Notes under the pieces: generated by a model | What the model was told of the DNA's origin: nothing | What the model saw: the letters and a program-made list of their open reading frames with translations, nothing else | The model's database searches: none | DNA from: Victivallaceae bacterium | Lineage (GTDB): Bacteria > Verrucomicrobiota > Lentisphaeria > Victivallales > Victivallaceae | DNA: 29,245 nucleotides | Direction of reading: 5' to 3' | Assembly: GCA_016292515.1 (NCBI GenBank) | Contig: JAEDIJ010000026.1 | Location: 1-29,245 of the forward strand | Shown: piece by piece, positions 1-8,215 of the stretch | Layout of the letters: every line of letters begins with the position of its first letter | Numbering within the stretch: position 1 is the first letter of the stretch | Made by a program: the position numbers and the translations under genes

Positions 1-206
1 AGCAAACGGCAGTACGCATTGACCAAACAATTTGCGTACTGCCGTTTTGTATCGCCCTGTAAGCCGATGCGACTTGTCCCGCCGTAGCCTTGGCGAAGGG
101 GGATGCATCGGCGCATTCAGGGGTACGGGGGCAGAGCCCCCGACCAAGCACTTAAAACTAAAAACTAAAAACTAAAAACTAAAAACTTAAAACTAAAAAC
201 TTAAAA
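1..206. repeat. Composite hairpin repeat, copy A (cut by window edge)
   Basis: This is the non-coding end of a composite repeat that continues past the window start; it lies 3' of GH-A. A perfect 15-bp stem pairs 4-18 with 33-47. A second stem pairs GCCGATGC (63-70) with GCATCGGC (105-112), and a third pairs CGGGGGC (126-132) with GCCCCCG (136-142). The terminal motif CCAAGCAC is at 144-151. An AT-rich array then runs 151-206 as eight units of type CTAAAAA or CTTAAAA in exact 7-nt register. Bases 1-70 match copy B from 23116 almost base for base; copy A has about 34 extra bases between the arms of the second stem. Confidence 0.85.
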
Positions 207-213
207 CTCTATC

Positions 214-2934
214 TTATTTCTTTTCGATCAACACGATCGTATCTTCTTTCACATCCGTCAGGACATTGCCCTCAATCCCCTTGATCTTCCACCCTGCGGG
301 GAGATCGACGGTGACTTTTTTCGTCGGATTCCAGAAAAAGAGCGCGCCGCCTTTTTCGCCGATCCAACTGGTACCGAAAGGTGTTTCGCGGACATAGGGC
401 ATCCCGACGTTGTCAAGCGCGTCATTGAAAGGCTTGGCGAGATCCATCGCGCGTCTGCCGCGACTGAGAAATTCGGGGACGACGTCGATGTCGAGCAAAA
501 TGGGCCCCATATTGAAGCTGACGAAGCAACCGTACATCCCGGTACGGAAAGCATCGAGCGAAACGCCGCCGCGCAAGTCCGCGCTCGGCGAGGAGCCGAC
601 GAGGACAAATTCATTGCCGACGAAATTCTGCGTGTACAGGTGCGCCCGATACCAGTATTCGTCGAGGACAAGGGGATTTTGACCCTCAATGGAAACGCGC
701 GCGCCCTCATTCTGCAAAAAGCGGTAGAATTTGATCTGCGACGCCAATCCGTTGGGACAATCTTTCGTCGCGTAATTGACACATTGCGCCGCCGTGCCGT
801 CCATATCGCGGTAAATGGCGCCGATGCCGCCCTCTTTGATCGCCTTGCGCAAAATGCCGCAATACCAGTCGAAAAATTCCTTGTTGTTGACGTCGATGAC
901 AGGATAGGTCTTGCCGCCGTAGCAATAGATGTTGCCTTTGGGGTCGCGGATGAACCATTCGGGATGCGCGGTATAGATCCAGGTGGTATCGCCCTGCGTG
1001 TAACTTCCGGCGGACCAGATCCACGGCTTGATGCCGCCGTCGCGCATCATTTTGTAAACGCCGTTGATGCGGCTTTCATCTGCGATCTTGTCGATGGGGG
1101 ATTCGGGCATCTGAACGTGCATATAGCGATAGCCTTTTTGCACGGCAAGCGCGATGAGTTTTTCCAGTTCGCCATTGGAGATGTATTCATAACGCGCGGC
1201 GGGGACGACGGGGATCTCGGCGAGATTTGCTTTTTGCCGCAGGTTGTGACGCTGGAATTGGTACATCGCAAGGTAGTCGTGATGAGGACGTTCCGCCCCC
1301 TTGCCGAACCAGTGCCAATAAGGTGCCGTCTCAAAGGGCGCGTAAATCCTGCCCAGCGGCATCGTGCGGATATTGGTGATCGCCTTGGCGTCTTTGGCGC
1401 GCTTCATCTGGACGAACGTCGCCGCCGGACGATCGACCGCGCCGAAATAAAGGGCGTCTTTGCCGACGAGCATTTCAAAAGGCTGACCGGAGCCGAAAAA
1501 ACTCCAATTGGAAGTATCGGAAGAGACCTTTCCCGACATATCGAAACAGGTGTAGCCGCGCGGCGGCGAATAGCAGGAAAGGCGGTGCGCGTAAAGCGCA
1601 TCGGGCATATCGATCTCGCTGTTGAAATCGAGTTGACCGACGGGAATTTCACACGAAACGAGTTTCACCGAGTCGGAAATACCGTCGAAACTTCTGCCGT
1701 CCAATTCCATTTTTCCGGCGACGAAACGCCATTGCATTTCGGCGTTTCCGGCGCGGTAAACGGCGACGGCGGCATTGCCGTCGGCAATCAGCTTGTCAAA
1801 CTGCCATTTCAGATTCGCCGCCTTGACGTTTTCGGTGCTGACAGTGCCCTCCGCCGCCGCGACGTCGTAACCGACGCTTTCCGCCGCCGATTTGAAAACG
1901 GGGATCTGGAAATTCCGGACGAGCGGCTGATCACCGCCATAGTAAAATTCAACGCTGCCGGAGTCAAGGACGCGCACTTTCGCGCCGTTGGCAAAAGTCG
2001 CGGTATCGCCGGAAATCTGCGGCGCCGCGGAAACTTCCGTCACGCCCCAGACGGGGGCGGCGAGCGAAACGGAAACTTCGCCGACTTCCTTGCGTTCCGG
2101 AATCGCCGGGATCTTGACGATGTGCTTGGCGGCATCCAGTTTTTTCAACCCGGCGGATTCCTTGCCGACCGCGACAAAGAAGGCATTGGCATACGCCCAG
2201 CCGGAAAACGATTTCAGATTCGAGGAATCGACGTCTTTGATGATCGAGCCGTTGAAATAGGTGACGCTTCCCTTGCCGACCGTGCGGCGGGCGAGAAAGG
2301 GGGTAACGGCATCATCGTCGAGCAGACTCAACGCTTCCGCGCCGGGGGCGAGGAAAACTTCGCGGAAAGCGGGGACGGGGATGCGCTCCGGAAACACGGT
2401 GTAATCCTCTCCCGCGGGACGTTTTGCATAATGTTTTTCCCAAACCATTCCCCCTGCCATCGCGACCGGGGAAAGTTCGGCAAGGGCATCGCAGGTCGTA
2501 CCGCAAAGGAGGACGTGTCCGCCGTTTTCGACATATTTTTTCAACGCCGCAACTCGTTCCGGCGTAAAGAGTTTCTGCAAATTCTCCTCCGACATCGACG
2601 AAAAGATGATGAGCCGGTAGGAAAAAAGTTTCTTGAAAGCGGGCGTAATGCCGTCAAAGGGTTTCGGCTCGACCTTGTTCGCCATATGTACGCGGATCGG
2701 CGCACCGCCGAGGCCGTCGAGGAAACGGCCGTCCATCTGCACGACACGGGCACCGCTTTGGAGAAAGAGTTTGCTGTTTTCCGACGCCTGCCACGGACGG
2801 CCGCCGCAGAAAAAGAGGATGGTGGGACCGGATTCTCCGGCGCCTCGGGGCATTTTGATCTTATTGGGCGGCTCCGCCGCAAAAAGAAGCGAAAATACGG
2901 CGGCGAAAAAAACGATCAGCAAAGACTTTTTCAT
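214..2934 (-). CDS. Secreted glycosidase-like protein, paralogue GH-A (906 aa)
   Basis: A probable exported carbohydrate-active enzyme. The N-terminus is a typical signal peptide (MKKSLL, hydrophobic run, AEP at about residue 20). Residues ~35-160 resemble a ThuA/class I amidotransferase-like fold (GGRPWQ, then TPERVAALKKYVENGGHVLL). The middle looks beta-rich. Residues ~580-830 look like a TIM barrel of the GH31/GH36 kind: HPEWF, a PVIDVNN strand, and YRDMD with Asp710 and Asp712. Glu750 in the conserved EGQN motif is another candidate catalytic residue. The residue roles are inferred, and I cannot assign a GH family. It is paralogous to GH-B and GH-C. The ATG has a GGGAGG site about 12 bases upstream and a good promoter. 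The last ~50 codons are almost identical in DNA to the paralogues. Confidence 0.8.
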   Translation of the reverse strand: MKKSLLIVFFAAVFSLLFAAEPPNKIKMPRGAGESGPTILFFCGGRPWQASENSKLFLQSGARVVQMDGRFLDGLGGAPIRVHMANKVEPKPFDGITPAFKKLFSYRLIIFSSMSEENLQKLFTPERVAALKKYVENGGHVLLCGTTCDALAELSPVAMAGGMVWEKHYAKRPAGEDYTVFPERIPVPAFREVFLAPGAEALSLLDDDAVTPFLARRTVGKGSVTYFNGSIIKDVDSSNLKSFSGWAYANAFFVAVGKESAGLKKLDAAKHIVKIPAIPERKEVGEVSVSLAAPVWGVTEVSAAPQISGDTATFANGAKVRVLDSGSVEFYYGGDQPLVRNFQIPVFKSAAESVGYDVAAAEGTVSTENVKAANLKWQFDKLIADGNAAVAVYRAGNAEMQWRFVAGKMELDGRSFDGISDSVKLVSCEIPVGQLDFNSEIDMPDALYAHRLSCYSPPRGYTCFDMSGKVSSDTSNWSFFGSGQPFEMLVGKDALYFGAVDRPAATFVQMKRAKDAKAITNIRTMPLGRIYAPFETAPYWHWFGKGAERPHHDYLAMYQFQRHNLRQKANLAEIPVVPAARYEYISNGELEKLIALAVQKGYRYMHVQMPESPIDKIADESRINGVYKMMRDGGIKPWIWSAGSYTQGDTTWIYTAHPEWFIRDPKGNIYCYGGKTYPVIDVNNKEFFDWYCGILRKAIKEGGIGAIYRDMDGTAAQCVNYATKDCPNGLASQIKFYRFLQNEGARVSIEGQNPLVLDEYWYRAHLYTQNFVGNEFVLVGSSPSADLRGGVSLDAFRTGMYGCFVSFNMGPILLDIDVVPEFLSRGRRAMDLAKPFNDALDNVGMPYVRETPFGTSWIGEKGGALFFWNPTKKVTVDLPAGWKIKGIEGNVLTDVKEDTIVLIEKK

Positions 2935-2985
2935 AGAACCCTAGAACCTCCCTGGTTGATAAAATACCGTGTAATATAACATTAT

Positions 2986-3014
2986 AATTTAGCATTGTAA
3001 ATGCTGATTGTCAA
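2986..3014 (-). promoter_or_regulatory. Promoter of GH-A
   Basis: On the minus strand there is TTGACA (3009-3014), a 17-base spacer, and TAAATT (2986-2991) preceded by TGC as an extended -10. A small palindrome, GCATT-GTA-AATGC (2992-3004), fills much of the spacer and could be an operator, but nothing else supports that. Confidence 0.65.
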
Positions 3015-3056
3015 GCGGCAAAATGCTTTTTCCAAAAAAAGGCGCGATCCTGAAAT

Positions 3057-3115
3057 CTAACCGAAAACTAACAAATCCCTAACGGACATCTTACAAACGC
3101 GGGATAGATTATAAG
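3057..3115 (+). promoter_or_regulatory. Pho-box-like array and promoter of the phosphate operon
   Basis: Four CTAAC-type motifs start at 3057, 3068, 3079 and 3090 (the last reads CTTAC), an exact 11-base period. The array ends at 3100 and a -10 candidate TATAAG begins at 3110. PhoB-family activators bind direct repeats of 11-bp units that replace the -35 region about 10 bp upstream of the -10; this layout matches that geometry. The downstream genes are a phosphate transporter and a PhoB/PhoR pair, so autoregulated phosphate control is the likely role. The motif differs from the E. coli Pho box, so binding is inference. Confidence 0.6.
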
Positions 3116-3145
3116 CAGAACTGTACCACAACAGAAAGGATGCTT

Positions 3146-4822
3146 ATGCTTTGGGTGAATGCCGCAGGGGGACTTGCCCTGTTTCTTTTCGGAATGAAAT
3201 TGATGAGCCGCGGACTGCAAAAAGCGGCGGGGGAAAAAATGCGGATGATCCTGCGTTTTTTCTCCTCAAACCGTTTTGCCGGAATTCTTTCCGGCACGGT
3301 CGTAACTTCGGTACTCCAATCTTCCAGCGTGACCACCATTATGGTCATCGGTTTCATCAATGCCGGATTGCTGACGCTTCCGCAATCGATCGGGATCATT
3401 TTCGGCGCAAACATCGGCACGACGATCACCGCGCAACTGGTCGCATTCAAGATCGGCATCGTCATCATGCCCTCCATCATCCTCGGTTTCGGATTGAGTT
3501 TTTTCAAGAGTGAAAAAATCTCGCAACTGGGAGAAACGATCCTCGGATTCGGCCTTTTGTTTTTCGGAATGGAGATCATGGGGAGCGAGTTGAAAAAAAT
3601 TGCGGAATATCCGGCATTCGTGTCGGTATTTCAACTTTTCCGCTGTGCGCCCGCGGCAAACGGCATGATCCCCATGGGGGCGTTGTCCGGCACGATCGCG
3701 GTCGGCGTGGTCGCCACGATGATCATCCAGAGCAGTTCCGCATGCATCGGCATCGTGATCGCACTCAGCGCGAGCGGCGTGATGGATCTCTATACCGCCG
3801 TCGGCATTCTGCTCGGCACCAACATCGGCACGACGGTCACGGCTCAGCTTGCGGCACTGACGGCAAATCAAGTGGCGCGGCAGGCGGCATTGGCACATAC
3901 GCTTTTCAACGCGATCGGCGTGGTGATCACGGTCGCGACTTTTCTGATCCCGATGGGCGGAGAACCGATCTTTTTTCACTTGATCCGGCAAATTTCGGGG
4001 GATGACTCGTTGCCGCGGCAGATCGCCAACGCGCATACGCTTTTCAACGTCGCGACGACGCTGTTGCTCGTGCCTTTCATCTCGCCGCTGGCAAAAATCT
4101 GCGGACGATTGATCCCGTTGAAAGCGGATCCTGTCAAGTACGTCCGTCTGGAACCGCATCTGCTGAATACGCCGTCGATCGCACTCTCGCAGGTCGCGGC
4201 GGAATTGCGCAAAATGCTGAAACGCTCGTGGAAAATGGCCGACGCCGTCCTCAACATCTACATCGACAACAGCGAAAGCAATCAGGAATACGTCAAATCT
4301 CTGCCGCAAAGAGAAGAGGAAATCGACGCCCGGCAACACGCGATTTCCGACTATCTCACCGCGCTGATGCTGAAACCCCTTGTCCCGCGTGAGACCCGGC
4401 AGATCCCCGTCCTGCTCCACTGTGCCAACGATGCGGAAAAAATCGGCGACTACGCAATGGAACTCGGTGAATTGATGAAAAAGATCAAGGAAGAAAACAT
4501 CCAGTTCAGCGAATCGGCGGAAAAGGAATTGAAACTTCTGCACCGGCAGTTGGACGCACTTACGCAAGATGCCGTCGGATTGCTGAAAGAAAACCATACG
4601 CAACACCCCGAATCCGTATACCGGGCGCATCGTGAAATCCAAAAAGCGATGGACGATGCCGAACTTACGCATATGAACCGGCTTTACGAAGGGAAATGCG
4701 TCGTCAAAAACGGTGTGCTTTTTATGGAACTTCTGGAAAAGATCCGCAAGATCGAACGGCATATTTTCAACATCGCGGAACGTACCGGCGACTTCTACGG
4801 TAAACTGCCCGACATCGGTTGA
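3146..4822 (+). CDS. Na+/phosphate cotransporter family protein with PhoU-like tail
   Basis: An inner-membrane protein of the NptA/YjbB (PF02690) family, expected to move phosphate with sodium. It carries the two inverted family repeats: QSSSVTT (from residue 58) followed by GANIGTTITAQL, and QSSSACIG (from 195) followed by GTNIGTTVTAQL. These lie among about eight hydrophobic segments. Residues ~345-558 are helical and charged, like the PhoU domains often fused to this family. I chose the ATG at 3146, which lies six bases after AAAGG; the in-frame ATG at 3140 touches that ribosome site. Length 558 aa is usual for the family. It precedes a PhoB-like regulator by 43 bases. Whether it imports or exports phosphate cannot be told from sequence. 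Confidence 0.9.
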   Translation: MLWVNAAGGLALFLFGMKLMSRGLQKAAGEKMRMILRFFSSNRFAGILSGTVVTSVLQSSSVTTIMVIGFINAGLLTLPQSIGIIFGANIGTTITAQLVAFKIGIVIMPSIILGFGLSFFKSEKISQLGETILGFGLLFFGMEIMGSELKKIAEYPAFVSVFQLFRCAPAANGMIPMGALSGTIAVGVVATMIIQSSSACIGIVIALSASGVMDLYTAVGILLGTNIGTTVTAQLAALTANQVARQAALAHTLFNAIGVVITVATFLIPMGGEPIFFHLIRQISGDDSLPRQIANAHTLFNVATTLLLVPFISPLAKICGRLIPLKADPVKYVRLEPHLLNTPSIALSQVAAELRKMLKRSWKMADAVLNIYIDNSESNQEYVKSLPQREEEIDARQHAISDYLTALMLKPLVPRETRQIPVLLHCANDAEKIGDYAMELGELMKKIKEENIQFSESAEKELKLLHRQLDALTQDAVGLLKENHTQHPESVYRAHREIQKAMDDAELTHMNRLYEGKCVVKNGVLFMELLEKIRKIERHIFNIAERTGDFYGKLPDIG

Positions 4823-4847
4823 AAAAACGCGCACCGGGTGATATAAT
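4819..4847 (+). promoter_or_regulatory. Internal promoter for the PhoB/PhoR pair
   Basis: TTGAAA (4819-4824) overlaps the transporter stop codon. A 17-base spacer and a consensus TATAAT (4842-4847) preceded by TGA (extended -10) follow. The predicted start, near 4854, would begin the transcript at the GGAGAG ribosome site, giving a leader of about 12 bases. The two-component genes may therefore have basal expression independent of the array at 3057. Confidence 0.65.
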
Positions 4848-4865
4848 ATCTCCGGAGAGAAAAAA

Positions 4866-5567
4866 ATGAATCATCCGACAATTTTGATCATCGACGACGA
4901 GGAACCGATCCGCGAACTGCTGAAACTGACGATGCAGTCCGCGGGGTTCACCTCGTTTTTGGAAGCCGCCAACGGCGAGGACGGACTCGCGCTCGTCCAA
5001 AAACACATGCCGGATCTCATCTTATTGGATCTCATGCTCCCGGGGATCGACGGTTTGACCGTCTGCCGCCGTTTGAAAAGTTCGCCGGAAACGCAGATGA
5101 TCCCGATCATTATGCTCACGGCAAAAAGCGATGAATCCGACATCGTGATCGGTTTGGAAATGGGGGCTAACGACTACATCACCAAGCCTTTCAGCCGAAA
5201 GATCCTGATCGCCCGGATCCACACGCAATTCCGCATCGGAGAAGAGCGCGAACACTTTTCCGTCATCCGGATCTCCGGGTTGACGATCGACAAAGAACAA
5301 CGGACGGCGGCACTCGCAGGAGAGCCCGTCACGCTGACATTCAGCGAATTCGAGATCCTTTCTCTGCTTGCCGCCCATATCGGGCGCGTATTCACGCGGG
5401 GGCAGATCATCCGTCAGATCAAGGGCGACGATTATCCGGTCACGGATCGCGCGGTCGACGTTCAGATCGTCAATCTGCGGAAAAAACTCGGCGAATGGGG
5501 CGTCGCGCACATTGAGACCATCCGCGGCATCGGTTACCGCCTCACGCAGGAGGATATTTGCCGATGA
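4866..5567 (+). CDS. phoB: OmpR/PhoB-family response regulator
   Basis: A 233-aa DNA-binding response regulator. The receiver domain (1-~120) has the acidic pair Asp10/Asp11, phospho-acceptor Asp55 in LLDLMLPG, Thr85 and Lys107 (TKPF). The winged-helix domain (~135-230) shows LTFSEFEIL, the DVQIVNLRKKL recognition helix and the terminal TIRGIGYRL typical of OmpR/PhoB proteins. GGAGAG lies six bases before the ATG. Its stop overlaps the start of the partner kinase (ATGA). With a Na/Pi transporter upstream and a PhoR-like kinase downstream, phosphate control is the most likely role. The symbol rests on context, since PhoB-type regulators of other regulons look alike. Confidence 0.88.
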   Translation: MNHPTILIIDDEEPIRELLKLTMQSAGFTSFLEAANGEDGLALVQKHMPDLILLDLMLPGIDGLTVCRRLKSSPETQMIPIIMLTAKSDESDIVIGLEMGANDYITKPFSRKILIARIHTQFRIGEEREHFSVIRISGLTIDKEQRTAALAGEPVTLTFSEFEILSLLAAHIGRVFTRGQIIRQIKGDDYPVTDRAVDVQIVNLRKKLGEWGVAHIETIRGIGYRLTQEDICR

Positions 5568-7026
5568 GCAAACGGCTTCCCCGTTTTTTGCGGTGGGACA
5601 AAGAGTACATCCTGGTCCATCTGCCCGTTATCCTGATGACGGTCATCGATCTGCTCCTCGGAGCGGCGTGGTGGGGCGAAAATCATTTTATGAAGACCCT
5701 CGACCGGGAAGTGATGAAAAATCTGGTGCAAAAGGCGAATTTGACCGCATCGGTGATCCGGGAGCGGCTTCTCTCGGGGGATACGCGATCCGCCATTTCC
5801 TTCTGCCGGAAATTCGACAACCGCATTTTCCGGATCACGCTGATCTCGCCGCAGGGGCAAGTCCTCGCCGACACGACTCCGAGTCACCTCGCATTCGACA
5901 ATCATTCCGGACGCAGTGAATTTCAAGCCGCAAAAAGCGGCAAAGCCGGCTTTGCCCACCGGTACAGCGAAACGCTGGGACAGCAGATGATCTATTACGC
6001 GATCCTCGTCGAAACGCCGCAGGGATCATACGTGCTGCGCTTTGCCAAGGAGGATTTCCCGTATATGGCGATCTTTCCGTGGCTTACGATCGGCATCGTC
6101 GCGCTGATCGTCATTACGACCGTATTGCTCGGGTGGCTGCAATTTTATCTTCTGAAACGGATCTATCATCCGCTGACGGATATCGCGCTTTGCGCCGGAA
6201 ACATTTCAGAGGGGAAGTCGGAAATCAGGATCCCGATCCCCGATAACGGCCCGGTCAAACCTCTGGCGACGATGCTTTCCAAAATGACGGAGCAGTTGAA
6301 AAAACAACTCGCCGAAATGCGGAAACTGGAATCTTTCCGCAGTGATTTCCTCGCAAATGTTTCCCACGAGCTGAAAACGCCGCTTACTTGCATCATCGGT
6401 GCGGTCGAAACGATCCAGGAGGAACGCGATCTGCCTCCGGCGCAATACGAAATGCTGCTGAAAATGCTGACGGAGCAATCGGCAAGGCTGAACGCCCTGA
6501 TCAAGGATGTGTTGAGCCTTGCGGCACTGGAAAACGATCCGGAGCGGCAACGCCGGGAATTTCTGCCGGTCGACTTGAAAAGCGTTATGGAAACGTGCGT
6601 CAAATCGTTTCAGCCGGAAGCCCGGCAACGCGGCACCGCCTTGAAAATCACGCAAGCCGAAGCGGTTTTTGTCCCGGGCGACGCGCAATTATTGGAGCAG
6701 GCTCTCGGCAATCTGATCCACAATGCGCTGAAATACAGCGAAAGTCCCGATATCGAATTGTCGCTTGTCCTTGAAAACGACTCGGCATTGCTTGCCGTCA
6801 CCGATCACGGATGCGGGATCCCGGAAGAAAACCGGCCCCGCATTTTCGAGCGTTTTTACCGCGTCCACAAGGAACGCAGCCGGGCACTCGGCGGCACGGG
6901 GTTGGGATTGGCGATCGTCAAACACACGGCGCAACTCCACGGGGGAAAGCGGAATTGCTTCCGGTGCCCGGCGGCGGTTGCCGTTTTCAGCTCACCTTAC
7001 CCGCCGCCGTCCGAAATCAGCCGTAA
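5564..7026 (+). CDS. phoR: PhoR-like sensor histidine kinase, apparent 1-nt frameshift near the 3' end
   Basis: Membrane sensor kinase partner of the upstream regulator. Membrane spans lie at about residues 15-38 and 168-197, enclosing a periplasmic sensor region. HAMP-like sequence follows, then the phospho-acceptor His268 (SHELKTP), N-box LIHNALKY, G1 DHGCGIPE, FERFYRV and G2 GGTGLGLAIV. The start is the ATG at 5564, with AGGAGG 10 bases upstream; it overlaps the phoB stop by four bases. After HGGK, at GGGGGAAA (6941-6948), the open frame becomes meaningless and runs to 7135, overlapping galK by 109 bases. One extra base in that run restores AELLPVPGGGCRFQLTLP, the expected kinase ending, and stops at 7024-7026 directly against the galK stop. 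So a base is missing here, either by assembly error or true mutation. Confidence 0.85.
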
Positions 7027-8205
7027 TTATTTTTCCACGGGGATCGCGCGCGCACCGTCGCCGATACTGCAAATGATGATCTCGGGAAAAACTTTTTGCT
7101 GCAATTTGAAGGCTTCGCCGACGCGCTGCGCGTAGACTTCGGCATCCCCCTCCTTGACGAGGTGAATGGTGATGCCGCCGAAACCGCCGCCGGAAAGACG
7201 GGCGCCGAGACAACCGGGGATCGTGTGCGCGAGTTCGACGAGGTAATCCAATTCCGGCGAACTGTTTTCAAAGTTGACGCGGCTCGATTCGTGGGAGTCA
7301 AAAAGCAGTTGCCCGAATCCCGCGACGTCGCCGTTGCCGAGGAGTTTTTCCGCCTGCATCACGCGGGTGCATTCGCCGACGACGTGCAGGGCGCGGCGGT
7401 AGGCGCGAAGCGGCAGTTTCTCCTTGGCGGCGGCAAGTTGTTCCAGCGACACGTCGCGCAATGCCTTGACTCCGGGATAAAGCTTTTGTAAAATCGCGGC
7501 GGCTTCCTCGCAATCGGCGCGGCGGGTGTTGTATTCGGAATCGACGAGATTGTGCTTTTTCATCGAATTGATGACGACGATCGCGTACCCGGGAGGCAAC
7601 GCGACGGTGCGCAGCACTTCGGCGGTGCGGAAATCACTCAAAATCATCGCGTCCTTTTTGCCGAAGATCGAACTGAACTGATCGAGAAGTCCCGTATGCA
7701 GTCCGAGGTAGTTGTTTTCGACGCCCTGCCCGGCGCGCGCCCATTCGACTTTGGGCAGGTCGATCTGAAACGCCTGCGCCAGCGCGTATCCGGCGGCGAC
7801 TTCAAGTGCCGCGGAACTCGACATCCCGGCGGAAAGCGGCACGCAACTCTCGATCGCCGCGTCGAATCCGGTGATCGACTTGATGCCGCGTTTGACCAAT
7901 TCCTTGACCATTCCCTTGATATAGCGGCTGCCGTTGCGGTCGGGCGCGGCATTGAGATCGGAAATGTCAAAAAGCATTCTCGCGTTGTCGCGGAAGTCGA
8001 TCAACCGGCACGTCGTCCCGGGCACGGGGCGCAAGGCGAAACGCGTCGTCTGGGCGACCGCGCAGGAAAGAACAAATCCCTGATTGTAATCCGTGTGATT
8101 GCCGAGGATTTCCAATCTGCCGGGAGCCTGCGCGGCGGCGGCGGCGGGAACTCCGTAAAAATCCTGAAACTTTTTCAGAAAACTCGCGTTGGTGATTTCA
8201 GCCAT
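7027..8205 (-). CDS. galK: Galactokinase (GHMP kinase)
   Basis: Phosphorylates galactose to galactose 1-phosphate in the Leloir pathway (cytoplasm). The three GHMP motifs are present: GRLEILGNHTDYN (29-41), LSAGMSSSAALEVAAGY (124-140) and LSGGGFGG near the C-terminus. Asp175 in GLLDQFSS fits the catalytic base and Arg30 its partner. Residue 36 is Asn where the usual galactokinase signature GEHTDYN has Glu; from memory the GNHTDYN form also occurs in galactokinases of other PVC-like bacteria. The 392-aa length is normal. AGGAGG lies six bases before the ATG and overlaps the lpxK stop (TAGGAGG), so the two are probably cotranscribed. It converges on phoR with no gap. A kinase for a related sugar cannot be excluded. 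Confidence 0.9.
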   Translation of the reverse strand: MAEITNASFLKKFQDFYGVPAAAAAQAPGRLEILGNHTDYNQGFVLSCAVAQTTRFALRPVPGTTCRLIDFRDNARMLFDISDLNAAPDRNGSRYIKGMVKELVKRGIKSITGFDAAIESCVPLSAGMSSSAALEVAAGYALAQAFQIDLPKVEWARAGQGVENNYLGLHTGLLDQFSSIFGKKDAMILSDFRTAEVLRTVALPPGYAIVVINSMKKHNLVDSEYNTRRADCEEAAAILQKLYPGVKALRDVSLEQLAAAKEKLPLRAYRRALHVVGECTRVMQAEKLLGNGDVAGFGQLLFDSHESSRVNFENSSPELDYLVELAHTIPGCLGARLSGGGFGGITIHLVKEGDAEVYAQRVGEAFKLQQKVFPEIIICSIGDGARAIPVEK

Positions 8206-8215
8206 TCTTGACCTC

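Noticed and set aside
151..206. Heptamer array as a CRISPR or VNTR coding repeat
   Set aside because: Units of seven bases without spacers cannot be CRISPR, and no reading frame crosses it.
640..2979. Plus-strand frame of 779 codons antisense to GH-A
   Set aside because: Shadow of GH-A, whose signal peptide, promoter and paralogues show the true strand. The frame at 20255-22522 (minus) antisense to GH-B is rejected for the same reason.
2980..2990. TATAAT-like box closer to GH-A as the -10
   Set aside because: It would stand about 22 bases from TTGACA; TAAATT with TGC and a 17-base spacer fits better.
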